From Bog-756 sp963812885 (GTDB taxonomy: Bacteria; Actinomycetota; Acidimicrobiia; Acidimicrobiales; RAAP-2): DNA of 64,000 bases. The translations under genes and the position numbers were made by a program. Below, piece by piece: positions 17,282-26,702 of the stretch (positions within the stretch are counted from its first letter, which is position 1; every line of letters starts with the position of its first letter). Below the pieces are notes generated by a model. That model had not been told where the DNA came from. It saw nothing but the letters and a program-made list of their open reading frames with translations, and ran no database searches. Where the stretch lies: NCBI GenBank assembly GCA_963812885.1, contig CAWEWZ010000010.1:1-64000 (forward strand), written 5' to 3'.

Positions 17282-19204
17282 TCACACCTCGTTGATCCGC
17301 TTGGCCAGGGCGGCGAACCGGATCCGGGTGGCGTGGTCCAGCAACGGCATCAATTCGGATTGGCTCCGGAGCAGCTCCCTCGCCGGCCGGAACCGGTCGA
17401 GCCTGCCGTTGGCGATCCGTCGGGTGGCGAACAGGAGGTCGAGTCGTCTGGTGATGCGGGCGAAGTCGAGGGACAGATCGTCCACTCCGATCGGTGCTTC
17501 CATCAGATCCTGGGCGTAGGCCCGGTTGACGAGCTGCAGATAGAAGTCGGGCTCGAAGAGATCTTCGATGTCGGCGTCGGGTATGCCGGTGATCTCGGAG
17601 AGGATCACCAATGATCCGTTCCTCAATTGTTCGTTCTCGACGAGTCGCCGCACCGGCCCACTGTCCCGGGTGCGGGCGTCGACCAGGACGGCCAGCTTCG
17701 ACGAATTGGGCGCGGCCAGCGCCAGGAACGTACACAGTGTTCCGGCTCCTCCCACCGGCACGCGCACCCAGTCGTTGTCGATGGTCGGCATCCCCCGCTC
17801 GTACAGGTCGGCATTGAGCAGGTCCAAGAAGATGAGATCGCTGGGATTCTCGACCAGCAGTGTCTTCTCGTCACTGAACAGCTCCTGGCCGAGGGTGTAG
17901 CCGAGGGCGGCCCGCAGCGGGAACACCGTCTCCTCGTCGACACCGAACACGTCGGCGGAGATCTTGGTGCCCTCGTCGGTGACGTCCATGACCGTGCGGG
18001 CCCGATCCAGGCGCTCCGGATCGATCATGAAGGGCGAGTGGGTCGTGTAGAGGACCTGATGCTCGGGCGCCAACCGGTCCTCCATGAAGCGCAGGAGGTC
18101 GCGCTGGGCCGTGGCGTGCAGGGCGAGGGCAGGTTCGTCGAGGAGGAGGATCAGATCGCCATCCTTGGCCGCCTCCAGTTCGGAGAAGTAGGCCAGGAAC
18201 GAGAAGAACCAGACGAAGCCCCTCGACCGTTCGTCGAAGGGAACGGTGACCCGGTGGCGGTGGTTGGCCACCCGGACGTGGAAGATCGGCCCCCGGTCGA
18301 GGGGAGGCTCGGCTCCCGGCTCGGGGGCGGTGACCTTGAGGTCGACGGACAGGTCGTTGTTCTGGGACCAGTACCGGAAGATCTCGTCGCTGATGCTGTT
18401 GGCGGCGTTCTCGAGCTCCCGGATCAGCCGCTCGTGATTGCTCTCGTCGTCGAAGTCCTCCGGGTTGCCCCGGATGAGGGACAGCAGGGCCAGGAGGGAG
18501 CGGGTCCCGCGATCGATTTCGCCGCCCTGGTCGCGGCTCTCGATGAGTTCGGGGATCGAGACCTTGCCGGGCATGGTGCTGTAGTCGTCGAAGTACACGA
18601 ATTTCGGCATCATGGCTCGCAGGTGGGCCTCGATGAGATGGACGGACACCGACTGGGACGGCCAGGCCCTGATGCGATCGAGGAGCGCCGTCGAGCGGGA
18701 GTTCGGGTCGGGGAGGGCGGCGAGGATCTCGATCAGCTGACGGAGCGAGGACGCCGCCCGGACCTCGGCGGTGGCCTCGGGCGGCAGATCGAGGTCCGCG
18801 GTGAGGTGCCGGACGGTGACCGCCTCGTCGATCTTGAGGTTCTCGAAGGTGAGACCGGTGGAGCGGTAGCCCCTCCACACCTGAAACGTGCGACTGGTCA
18901 GCGCGTCGGCGCCGAGGTCCGACTCGATGACCTCGAGCTCTTCGTCGGCCAGCTCGAACTCGGCCGTGCACACCCGGATGGCGTCGTCGGATTCCTTGCG
19001 CTTGCGGGTCAGCCGGCTGGGAAAGTCCAGGATCTCCAGGTACTCGGCCGGCTCGATGGGGTTGAGCTTGAACAGGGCTTGCAGAAAGGCGGTCTTCCCG
19101 GATTCGTTCTTCCCGACCAGGGACGTGATCTCGGGCTCCACCTCGATCCAGCCCGAATCCTCGATGCTGCGGTAGTTCTCGATCCTGACCCTGCTCAACC
19201 TCAT
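17282..19204 (-). CDS. OLD-family-like ATPase with TOPRIM-like nuclease domain
   Basis: 640 residues in one clean frame. The N-terminal SMC/RecF-like ATPase half has RIENYRSIEDSGWIEVEPEITSLVGKNESGKT (Walker A, residues 31-38). Near residues 345-370 is a Walker B segment, DGDLILLLDEPALALHATAQRDLLRF, followed by the H-loop region QVLYTTHSPFMID. The C-terminal part carries a degenerate TOPRIM-like core: LLVENPSDLIFLDLLN (usually VEG-x-x-D), KLAVLVDARTRDSG and DADIEDLFEPDFYL. OLD proteins are ATP-dependent DNA nucleases, some acting in phage defence, but this one stands alone with no helicase or toxin partner beside it. GGAGG precedes ATG 19204. The missing Gly after the TOPRIM Glu means nuclease activity is not certain. 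Confidence 0.85.
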   Translation of the reverse strand: MRLSRVRIENYRSIEDSGWIEVEPEITSLVGKNESGKTAFLQALFKLNPIEPAEYLEILDFPSRLTRKRKESDDAIRVCTAEFELADEELEVIESDLGADALTSRTFQVWRGYRSTGLTFENLKIDEAVTVRHLTADLDLPPEATAEVRAASSLRQLIEILAALPDPNSRSTALLDRIRAWPSQSVSVHLIEAHLRAMMPKFVYFDDYSTMPGKVSIPELIESRDQGGEIDRGTRSLLALLSLIRGNPEDFDDESNHERLIRELENAANSISDEIFRYWSQNNDLSVDLKVTAPEPGAEPPLDRGPIFHVRVANHRHRVTVPFDERSRGFVWFFSFLAYFSELEAAKDGDLILLLDEPALALHATAQRDLLRFMEDRLAPEHQVLYTTHSPFMIDPERLDRARTVMDVTDEGTKISADVFGVDEETVFPLRAALGYTLGQELFSDEKTLLVENPSDLIFLDLLNADLYERGMPTIDNDWVRVPVGGAGTLCTFLALAAPNSSKLAVLVDARTRDSGPVRRLVENEQLRNGSLVILSEITGIPDADIEDLFEPDFYLQLVNRAYAQDLMEAPIGVDDLSLDFARITRRLDLLFATRRIANGRLDRFRPARELLRSQSELMPLLDHATRIRFAALAKRINEV

Positions 19205-19386
19205 CCGGCCCTCCTGCCCGAAGCCACTCCAGCCCTCTACTCATCGGTCCGATCGGGACGGTTCTTGACTCCCGGTGGTGAGAAGGGCGGTCAACGCCTG
19301 GCAGCTGGGTGTTTCCGGACCGACACGGAGGCTCGGGCTCCGCCCGGGAGGGGAGGGAGCCGCCCGCCGGGCCCCGGCCCGGCAGC

Positions 19387-19734
19387 TCAGACGTCGGTGA
19401 CCGACGTCTCGGTGATGCCGAGGGCCCGGAGGGTTCGTCCGAGGCCCAGAAATGCGCTGAGGCAGATGGTGAGGTCGAGGATCTCCGGATCGGAGAAGCA
19501 TTGCCGGAGCCGGACGAAGAAGGCGTCGTCGATACTCTGATGATCGGTGGCGAAACGCTCGGCGTACTCCACCGCCAACTGCTCCTCGGGACTGAGGCCG
19601 GCATCGTCGTCGTGCCCACCGACCCGGCCGTAGAAGTCCTCGGTCAATCCCTGGGACTTGACGCTGGATGCTAGTCCCCGGCAGACGTTCCAGCATCCCG
19701 TGGCAGTCGCCTTCCACCCCCGGGCGACGGTCCA
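19387..19734 (-). pseudogene. Carboxymuconolactone-decarboxylase/AhpD-like remnant, N-terminus missing
   Basis: The C-terminal half of a CMD/AhpD-like protein is readable: CWNVCRGLASSVKSQGLTEDFYGRV (cysteines near 19695 and 19683) and LSPEEQLAVEYAERFATDHQSIDDAFFVRLRQCFSDPEILDLTICLSAFLG. The usual 60-80 N-terminal residues are absent, because upstream of ~19735 the sequence becomes the leader of the divergent glycosidase gene at 19753. No plausible start codon lies before the cysteine motif. Most likely a truncated relic left by rearrangement. Confidence 0.6.
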
Positions 19735-19752
19735 GGGGATACAGTCACCGAC

Positions 19753-20961
19753 GTGAACCGACACGACATCTCCACCCCGGAGATCAGCTTCCCCGAGGGC
19801 TTCTTGTGGGGCACCGCCACCGCCGCCCACCAGATCGAGGGCGGCAACGTCAACAACGACTGGTGGGCCTGGGAGCACAACCCGGATTCCGGCTGCGCCG
19901 AGTCGAGTGCCGACGCCTGCAACTCGCTGTTCCGGTGGCCCGAGGACGTCGAACTGGTGGCGGCCATGGGCCTCGGTGCCTATCGGTTCTCCCTCGAATG
20001 GAGCCGGATCGAGCCCGCCGAAGGCGAATTCTCCATCGCCGCCCTTGACCACTACCGCCGCATCTGCGCCGCCTGTCTCGAGCAGGGGATCGCCCCGGTG
20101 GTGACCTTCCACCACTTCACCACCCCGACATGGCTCACGGCCCGGGGTGGGTGGGAGGCCCTGGACGCGCCCGACCTGTTCTCCCGCTTCGTGGCCCGGG
20201 TGGGGGCGCACTTCGGCGACCTCATCGGCTGGGCGTGCACGATCAACGAGATCAACCTCATCGGCGTCATGGGCTACGCCCTCGGGTCCTCGCCTCCCGG
20301 GGTGAAGGACGACTTCGTCCGTCACCTGGCCGTCAACGACGCCATGGTGCGGGCCCACCGCCAGGCGGTCGACGCCCTGCGTTCGGGACCGGGCGAGTTC
20401 CCGGTGGGCCTCACCCTGTCCATGGACGAGATGGTGGCCGACCCGGGGGGAGAGGAGGTGCTCGAAGCCGCCCAGGAGATCCTCGAGGACCGGTTCATGC
20501 GGGCCTGCGAGGGCGACGACTTCATCGGGGTCCAGTGCTATTCGCGGGTTCATTTCGGACCCGAGGGTCAGGCGCCCAACGAGCCCGGCGTGCCCCTCAC
20601 CCAGATGGGATACGAGTACTGGCCGCAGGGGGTCGAGCACTGCGCCCGGCGGGCCGCGGCCATCGCCGGGGTGCCGGTGCTGTTGACGGAGAGCGGGATC
20701 GCCACCGACGACGACCGCGAGCGGATCGTCTACCTCGCCGAAGTGCTGCGCGGCGTCCGGCGCGCCCTCGATGACGGAGTGGACATCCGCGGCTACTTCG
20801 TGTGGAGCCTCCTCGACAACTTCGAGTGGTCACTCGGCTTCCGCCCCAAGTTCGGATTGCACAGCGTCGACCCGCGGACCTTCGACCGCCGGGCCAAGCC
20901 CAGCGCGGCGTGGTACGGAGCGGTGGCCCGAGCCAACGCCCTGGTGGCACCGCCGGACTGA
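19753..20961 (+). CDS. Family 1 glycoside hydrolase (beta-glucosidase-like)
   Basis: 402 residues. The GH1 N-terminal signature FLWGTATAAHQIEG is at about residue 18. The acid/base Glu166 sits in TINEIN (usually T-x-NEP) and the nucleophile Glu313 in LLTESG (usually TENG). The C-terminal YFVWSLLDNFEWSLGFRPKFGL block is classical. It hydrolyses terminal beta-glycosidic bonds from the non-reducing end. It is somewhat shorter than typical GH1 enzymes (~440-480). No signal peptide, so cytoplasmic. GTG 19753 is the start that precedes the signature at normal distance. It is followed 22 bases later by xylulokinase and then xylose isomerase, so it may release pentose or glucose units from small beta-glycosides. 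Confidence 0.9.
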   Translation: MNRHDISTPEISFPEGFLWGTATAAHQIEGGNVNNDWWAWEHNPDSGCAESSADACNSLFRWPEDVELVAAMGLGAYRFSLEWSRIEPAEGEFSIAALDHYRRICAACLEQGIAPVVTFHHFTTPTWLTARGGWEALDAPDLFSRFVARVGAHFGDLIGWACTINEINLIGVMGYALGSSPPGVKDDFVRHLAVNDAMVRAHRQAVDALRSGPGEFPVGLTLSMDEMVADPGGEEVLEAAQEILEDRFMRACEGDDFIGVQCYSRVHFGPEGQAPNEPGVPLTQMGYEYWPQGVEHCARRAAAIAGVPVLLTESGIATDDDRERIVYLAEVLRGVRRALDDGVDIRGYFVWSLLDNFEWSLGFRPKFGLHSVDPRTFDRRAKPSAAWYGAVARANALVAPPD

Positions 20962-20983
20962 GCTCCGCGGTAGCGTCGGCGCC

Positions 20984-22443
20984 ATGCCGCTCGTGGCGGG
21001 GGTCGATTCGTCCACGCAGTCGACCAAGGTGGAGTTCCGCGACCTGGCCACCGGACGGGTGGTCGGCTCGGGACGGGCCGGCCACGCCGCCACCACGCCA
21101 CCCCGGAGCGAACAGGCACCCGAGAGCTGGTGGGCCGCCCTGGTCGCCGCCATGGCCGAGGCCCTCGTCTCCGCCGGCGGGAAGGTCCGACCGACCGATG
21201 TGGTGGCGGTGAGCGTGGCCGCCCAGCAGCACGGGATGGTCGTCCTCGACGATGACGGGGCGACACTCCGTCCGGCCAAGCTGTGGAACGACACGGAATC
21301 GGCCGAGGATGCCGACCGGCTCGTGGCCCGGCTGGGTGCCGACCGGTGGGCCGATGGCTGTGGCAGCGTGCCCGTGGCCGCCTTCACCATCGCCAAGCTC
21401 GCCTGGCTGGCCCGATGCGAACCCGATGTCGCCGGCCGGATCGGCCACCTGCTCCTGCCCCACGACTGGCTGACCTTCCGCCTGACCGGACGGTTCGTCA
21501 CCGACCGGGGCGATGCCTCCGGAACCGGCTACTGGTCCCCGACCGAGGGCACCTACCGGCTCGACCTCCTCGAACTGGCCGGTACCGGGGTGGACTGGTC
21601 GGGCGCCCTGCCCACCGTGCTCGGTCCGTGGGAAGAGGCCGGCACCCTCATCGCGCCGGCGGCGGCCGAGCTCGGATTGCCGGCCGGCACGCCGGTGGCC
21701 GCCGGTACCGGGGACAACATGGCCGGAGCCCTCGGCGTCGCCCTGCGTCCCGGCGAGGTCGCCGTGTCGATCGGCACGTCGGGGACGGTGTTCGCCACCA
21801 GTGAGCGGCCGGTCCGGGATCCGACCGGCGCCGTCGCCGGCTTTGCCGACGCCACCGGCCACTACCTTCCCCTGGTGTGCACGCTCAACGCGGCACTGGT
21901 CACCGAGGCCGTGGGCAGGCTGCTCGCCGTCGACCACCCGGGTCTCGACGATCTGGCCCTGGCCGCGCCCTCCGGCAGCGGTGGTCTGGTCCTGGTGCCC
22001 TACCTGGCCGGTGAACGGACCCCCAACCGGCCCGATGCCACCGGATCGCTGCTGGGCATCCGGCCCGACGTCTCCCGCCAGCAGCTGGCCCGGGCCGCCT
22101 TCGAAGGTGTGGTGTGCAGCCTGCTCGAGGGGCTGGACGCCCTCGACGGGGCCGGCGTCCCCACCGACGTCGGACGGCTGGTCCTGCTCGGCGGCGGGGC
22201 CGGCTCGGCGGCGTACCGCCGGGTGCTGGCCACACTGTCCTGTCGACCGGTCACCGTCCCCACCGAGCGGAGAGATCGTCACCGCCGGGGCCGCCCTCCA
22301 AGCCGCCGTGCTGGTCACCGGATCCGATCCGGCGGCGGTGGCCGACGCCTGGGGCCTCGGCAGGGGCGAGGTGACTCCGCCGGAGTCCGGAGACGGCCGC
22401 GTCCGAGGAGATCCGCCACCGATTCGCCGCCGCCCGGGGTTGA
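20984..22443 (+). CDS. xylB: Xylulokinase (two frameshifts near the 3' end)
   Basis: FGGY-family kinase converting xylulose to xylulose 5-phosphate with ATP. The N-domain begins VAGVDSSTQSTKVEF with VSVAAQQHGMVVLD and the WND motif (LWNDTESAED). Then come GDASGTGYW, the ATP-domain AAGTGDNMAGALG and SIGTSGTVFAT, and the C-terminal VVCSLLEGLDAL and LVLLGGGAGSAAYRRVLATL. Near 22268 one extra base interrupts VPTE, after which IVTAGAALQAAVLVTG is in the next frame. Near 22397 a second break restores SEEIRHRFAAARG and a TGA at 22441-22443. Corrected length about 485 residues. Sits directly before xylA. Confidence 0.9.
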
Positions 22444-22550
22444 GCCGGGCGGATCCGCCGTGTCGGATCGGATCTCGCCGGGCCGGCGTCGGTAGTGTCG
22501 TCGGCACCGCACCCGGTCGATCGATCCACCGTGTCGAAGGAGTCACCCCG

Positions 22551-23727
22551 ATGGCAGCAGCCTCTGAACCAACCCCCGAAGACCATTTCACCTTCGGCCT
22601 GTGGACCGTCGGAAATCCGGGCCGAGATCCGTTCGGGCACGAGACCCGGCCGCCTCTCGATGCCGTCGACGCCGTCCGCCGGCTGGCCGGCCTCGGTGCC
22701 TACGGGGTCAGCTTCCACGACAACGACCTGGTTCCCTGGGGTGCGTCGGCCTCCGAACGCGAGGCCATCGTCAAGCGTTTCCGGCAGGCGCTCGACGAGA
22801 CCGGCCTCACGGTGCCCATGGCCACCACCAACCTGTTCTCCCGTCCCATCTTCAAGGAGGGGGCCTTCACCGCCAACGACCCCGCCGTGCGCCGGATGGC
22901 GGTGGCCAAGACGTTCGACGCCATCGATCTGGGCGCCGAGCTGGGGGCGACCACCTTCGTCATGTGGGGCGGCCGCGAGGGTGTCGAAGCCGATGCCGCC
23001 AAGGACGTCCGCGGCGCCCTCGACCGATACGCCGAGGCCGTCAACCTCTGCTGCGCCTACGTGCGGGAGCGGCGTTACGACATGAGGTTCGCCCTCGAAC
23101 CGAAGCCCAACGAGCCCCGGGGCGACATCCTGCTGCCCACTGTCGGCCACACGCTGGCCTTCATCAACGAGCTGGAGTGGCCCGACATGGTCGGCCTCAA
23201 CCCGGAGTTCGCCCATGAGACGATGAGCGGGCTGTCCTTCTCCCACGCGGTGGCCCAGACCCTGTGGCACGACAAGCTCTTCCACATCGATCTCAACGCC
23301 CAGCGCATCGGGAAGTACGACCAGGACTTCCGGTTCGGCTCCGAGGGGATCCGCGACGCCTTCTACACGGTGATGGTGCTCGAGGACGCCGGGTGGGACG
23401 GGATGCGCCACTTCGACGCCCACCCCTACCGGACCGAGGACCCCGACGGTGTCTGGGACTTCGCCGCCGGCTGCATCCGGACCTACCTCATCCTGCGGGA
23501 GAAGGTGCGCCGCTTCCACGCCGATGCCGACATCGCCGAGGCGCTGACCGCTGCTCGGCGGTCGGACATCTCCGAGCCCACCTCCCCCGACGGGCACCGG
23601 TGCCGATGCCCTGGCCGCCCTCCGCTCGGCGGCCGCCGGCTACCCCGAGGAGTCGATGGCCACCGCCGGCTACGGGCACGAGCGCCTGGACCAGCTGGTC
23701 ACCGAACTGCTCCTCGGGGTGCGATGA
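22551..23727 (+). CDS. xylA: Xylose isomerase (one frameshift near the 3' end)
   Basis: Interconverts D-xylose and D-xylulose with two divalent metals. All active-site residues are present, offset by two from the Streptomyces enzymes: His56 and Asp59 in SFHDND, Glu183 and Lys185 in LEPKPNEPRGD, Glu219 and His222 in NPEFAHE, Asp247, Asp257 and Asp259 in HIDLNAQRIGKYDQDF, and Asp289 in HFDAHPY. AAGGAG at 22538-22543 sets ATG 22551. A one-base duplication near 23597 (GACGGGCACC for GACGGCACC) hides the true C-terminus, AALRSAAAGYPEESMATAGYGHERLDQLVTELLLGVR, ending at 23727. Class I length (~391). With xylB it forms a minimal D-xylose catabolic pair; no transporter or regulator is adjacent. Confidence 0.95.
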
Positions 23728-23786
23728 CCGGCGCTCGCCGTTGGCGGCACATCGGAGGCGTTCGGCGGGGCCGGTAAGGTGCCGGC

Positions 23787-24767
23787 ATGACCCGACTCGG
23801 CTATCAGATCCCGAACTTCACCTATCCGGGGACGGCCCCCGCCGACATCTTCCCGACCGTCGTGCGCCAGGCCCGGGAGGCGGAGGCGTCCGGCTTCGAC
23901 ACGGTCCTGGCCATGGACCACTTCTATCAGCTCCCGATGCTCGGGCCCCCGGAGAACGCCATGCTCGAGTGCTACACGCTCCTGTCGGCCCTGGCCCAGC
24001 ACACCGAGCGGGTCCGCCTGTCGGCACTGGTCACCGGCAACACCTACCGGAACCCGGCCCTGCTGGCCAAGGAGCTCACCACGCTCGACCACGTCTCCGG
24101 CGGCCGGGCCCAGCTGGGCATCGGCGCCGGTTGGTTCGAGCTCGAGCACGACAGCCTCGGGTTCGAGTTCGGTACCTTCACCGACCGCTTCGAGCGGCTC
24201 GAGGAGTCACTCCAGATCGTGAAGGGGATGCTGGCCGGAGAGAGGCCGACCTTCCGGGGCCGGTGGTACCGCGTGACCGATGCCATCAACTCGCCGGCCC
24301 CGCTGTCGAAGATCCCGGTGCTGATCGGCGGCGCCGGGGAGAAGAAGACGCTGCGCCTGGTGGCGAAGTACGCCGACGAGTCCAATCTCATCTGCGCCCC
24401 CAACGAGGTCCCGCGCAAGTTGGAGGTCCTGGCCGAGCACTGCGAGGGGCTCGGACGCGACCGCGCCGAGCTGGTGGTCACGTTGCAGACCAACGTCTGC
24501 GTCGCCCCCACCCACGAACAGGCCGAGGCCGACGCCGATGCCTTTCTGGCCGCCCGGGGCATCGATGTGAGCTCGCTGACCGATGAGCAGCTGGCCCAGA
24601 TCCGGTCGGCGGTCGTCCTGGGCGACCCCGACGAGGTCGGCGAGATCTTCGCCGGCCGTCTGGTGGAAGGCGTCGACGGCTTCACGGTCAACGCCGTGGC
24701 CAACGGGCACATCGAGGGGCGGGTGGCCCTCCTCGGCGAGGTGCTCACCAAGGTGATCGCCGGCTGA
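23787..24767 (+). CDS. F420-dependent LLM-class oxidoreductase
   Basis: 326 residues, luciferase-like TIM barrel. MTRLGYQIPNFTYPG opens the barrel, AMDHFYQLPM and LVTGNTYRNPALLAKELTTLDHVSGGRAQLGIGAGW are typical of the F420-using subgroup, and PVLIGGAGEKKTLRLVAKYAD is the phosphate/cofactor loop. Probably uses reduced coenzyme F420 to reduce or oxidise an unknown substrate. It lies 59 bases after xylA and could be in the same transcript. AAGGTG precedes ATG 23787. Confidence 0.9.
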   Translation: MTRLGYQIPNFTYPGTAPADIFPTVVRQAREAEASGFDTVLAMDHFYQLPMLGPPENAMLECYTLLSALAQHTERVRLSALVTGNTYRNPALLAKELTTLDHVSGGRAQLGIGAGWFELEHDSLGFEFGTFTDRFERLEESLQIVKGMLAGERPTFRGRWYRVTDAINSPAPLSKIPVLIGGAGEKKTLRLVAKYADESNLICAPNEVPRKLEVLAEHCEGLGRDRAELVVTLQTNVCVAPTHEQAEADADAFLAARGIDVSSLTDEQLAQIRSAVVLGDPDEVGEIFAGRLVEGVDGFTVNAVANGHIEGRVALLGEVLTKVIAG

Positions 24768-24813
24768 GGGTGGCCTCGGGCTGAACCGATCCCACGTCGA
24801 CGAAAGGGACAGC

Positions 24814-25701
24814 ATGGGAAGCCTGCCTCCGGCAGCGGGGATCGATCTCGGTGACCTCAAGGTGACCCGCTACGGCGTGGCCGACGGGATCGCCACCATC
24901 ACATTGCACCGGCCCGAACGACTCAACGCCTGGACCGGGCGGATGCACACCGAGTACCGCTCCCTCCTGTCCCGGGCCACCGAAGACGCCGCAGTGCGGG
25001 TGATCGTGGTCACCGGCGCCGGGCGCGGGTTCTGCGCCGGGGCCGACACCAGGGCGCTCGAGGGCCACGTGGCCCGGGGCAGCTACGAAGCCGGCGTGGA
25101 CGACGATCTGGCCCGGCCCGGGTGGGGCGTCCGGCCCGAGTTCGACGCCGACTTCGCCTATCACTTCGGCATCCCCAAGCCGATCATCGCCGCTGTCAAC
25201 GGTCCCGCGGCCGGGGTCGGGCTCGTCCTGGCCTGCTACTGCGACCTCCGGTTTGCCGCCGAAGGGGCCAAACTGACGACGTCACACGGCCGGCTCGGCC
25301 TGCCCGCCGAGTACGGACTGTCGTGGCTCCTCCCCCGGCTCATCGGAGTGACCCGGGCCGCCGACCTGCTCCTGTCCAGCCGGGTGGTGCTGGCCGAGGA
25401 GGCCGAGACGATGGGTCTGATCAACCGGGTCGTCGGTGGGACCGAGCTTATGGACACCGTGTACGACTACGCCCGCGGGTTGGCCACCGGAATCGCCCCG
25501 TCCTCGCTGGCTTCGACGAAGTTCCAGCTCTATCGCGATCTCCACGGTGACGTGGCCTCGTCGGTCATCGACGCCGCCGAGCGGTTGGAGCAGATGATGA
25601 CGGGCCCCGACTACATCGAAGGGGTGGCCGCGCTCACCGAGCACCGTCCCCCGGACTTCGCCGATCCAATGGAGACGGTGGCCCCCGAAGACCGGGGGTA
25701 G
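24814..25701 (+). CDS. Enoyl-CoA hydratase/isomerase family protein
   Basis: 295-residue crotonase-fold protein, probably acting on acyl-CoA in fatty-acid or side-chain degradation. The first oxyanion-hole segment is VIVVTGAGRGFCAGADTRALEG (about residues 65-86). The second is IAAVNGPAAGVGLVLACYCDLRFAAEGAKL, followed by GRLGLPAEYGLSWLLPRLIG, where the usual catalytic Glu region reads GLPAEYG. The C-terminal helix has IEGVAALTEHRPPDF. AAAGGGA precedes ATG 24814. The C-terminus faces a divergently oriented hydrolase end; only 22 bases separate the two stops. Confidence 0.9.
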   Translation: MGSLPPAAGIDLGDLKVTRYGVADGIATITLHRPERLNAWTGRMHTEYRSLLSRATEDAAVRVIVVTGAGRGFCAGADTRALEGHVARGSYEAGVDDDLARPGWGVRPEFDADFAYHFGIPKPIIAAVNGPAAGVGLVLACYCDLRFAAEGAKLTTSHGRLGLPAEYGLSWLLPRLIGVTRAADLLLSSRVVLAEEAETMGLINRVVGGTELMDTVYDYARGLATGIAPSSLASTKFQLYRDLHGDVASSVIDAAERLEQMMTGPDYIEGVAALTEHRPPDFADPMETVAPEDRG

Positions 25702-25723
25702 CGCCGGACGACGGGACCGGCAG

Positions 25724-26581
25724 TTACTCGGGAGCGGCGAACTCGAGGAGCTGCGGGGCCAGACGGGGCCAGTGCTCGAAGAGGTGCCCGTGACCGTTCC
25801 GGGCCGCCTCGCCCCGCTCGTTCCATTCGTTGTCGCCCCACGGGGGTTCGACCAGACGGGCACCGGGGATGAGGCCGGCCACCCGTTCGGAGGTCTCCCG
25901 GGTGTGATGGGCGTCGGTCGTCCCGCTCCGGAAGACGAGGGTGGGCAGGTCGAGCTCGGCGCACAGCTTGTCGGGCAGTCCGGGCACGGTGGCCCCTTCG
26001 TGAGGGCAGTAGGCCGACATCCACACCTCGAGGGTCCCGATGAATGCTTCGGGGTCGAGGTCGAGGAACCGCTGCCGGTTGCCCGGGTTGCGCTCGAGCA
26101 CCTCGCTCCATTCGGGGAGCTCGACGACCGCCTCCATCCCCCCGCTCCAGGCCGCCCGGATCGACTCCCCGCAGTAGTGCACGGCCAGGAGCATCAGGCC
26201 GTAGACCCCACCGGAGATCCACACCATGGCCAGGTTGGAGGCCACCGCGGGATGGCGGGCGGCGGTCAACAGCGACACCCGGGCCCCACCGGACCCACCG
26301 AAGATCACAGCGGGCGCCAGGTCCAATGTCTCCAGCAGACCGGCCAACACGTCGGCCTGCATCTCGGACTCCGACGGCCCCCGGAAGCAGACGTCGGAAC
26401 CACCGGTGTTGGGCCGGTCCCAGATGAGCACCTGCTTGCCGTGGGCGGCCAATTCGAGGGCCAGCTCCCGGATGCCCGGGGCATCCATGCCGAAGCGGCC
26501 ACCGGGCGTCAGCACGAATGGTTGCCCGTCGCCGATGAGCTCGTAGGCGATGGTCGTCCCGTCGATCGTGCAGGTTGCCAC
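25724..26581 (-). CDS. Alpha/beta-hydrolase
   Basis: 285 residues. The core pattern is PFVLTPGGRFG (oxyanion HGG-like loop replaced by PGG), LIWDRPNTGGSD, and the nucleophile elbow IFGGSGGARVSLL with Ser in G-x-S-x-G. The acid is probably in LVFRSGTTDAHH and the His in NGHGHLFEHW near the C-terminus. Resembles epoxide-hydrolase or ester/lactone hydrolase relatives acting on small molecules in the cytoplasm. Divergent from the amidohydrolase at 26703. Confidence 0.85.
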   Translation of the reverse strand: MATCTIDGTTIAYELIGDGQPFVLTPGGRFGMDAPGIRELALELAAHGKQVLIWDRPNTGGSDVCFRGPSESEMQADVLAGLLETLDLAPAVIFGGSGGARVSLLTAARHPAVASNLAMVWISGGVYGLMLLAVHYCGESIRAAWSGGMEAVVELPEWSEVLERNPGNRQRFLDLDPEAFIGTLEVWMSAYCPHEGATVPGLPDKLCAELDLPTLVFRSGTTDAHHTRETSERVAGLIPGARLVEPPWGDNEWNERGEAARNGHGHLFEHWPRLAPQLLEFAAPE

Positions 26582-26702
26582 GGCGGATCCTTTCGGGGCT
26601 GGCGGCCGGGGTCAGGTTAGTTGGTTGCCCGTCACCGGGAAGGCCGCTACCGTCACCGGCAGGCGACCGCGTTCGCGACTGTCGTCACAGAGAGGAATAC
26701 GC

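Noticed and set aside
21513..23777. Apparent xylulokinase-xylose isomerase fusion in one 754-codon frame
   Set aside because: It results from a one-base insertion in xylB near 22268. A second break restores a xylB stop at 22443, and xylA has its own ribosome site and ATG at 22551.
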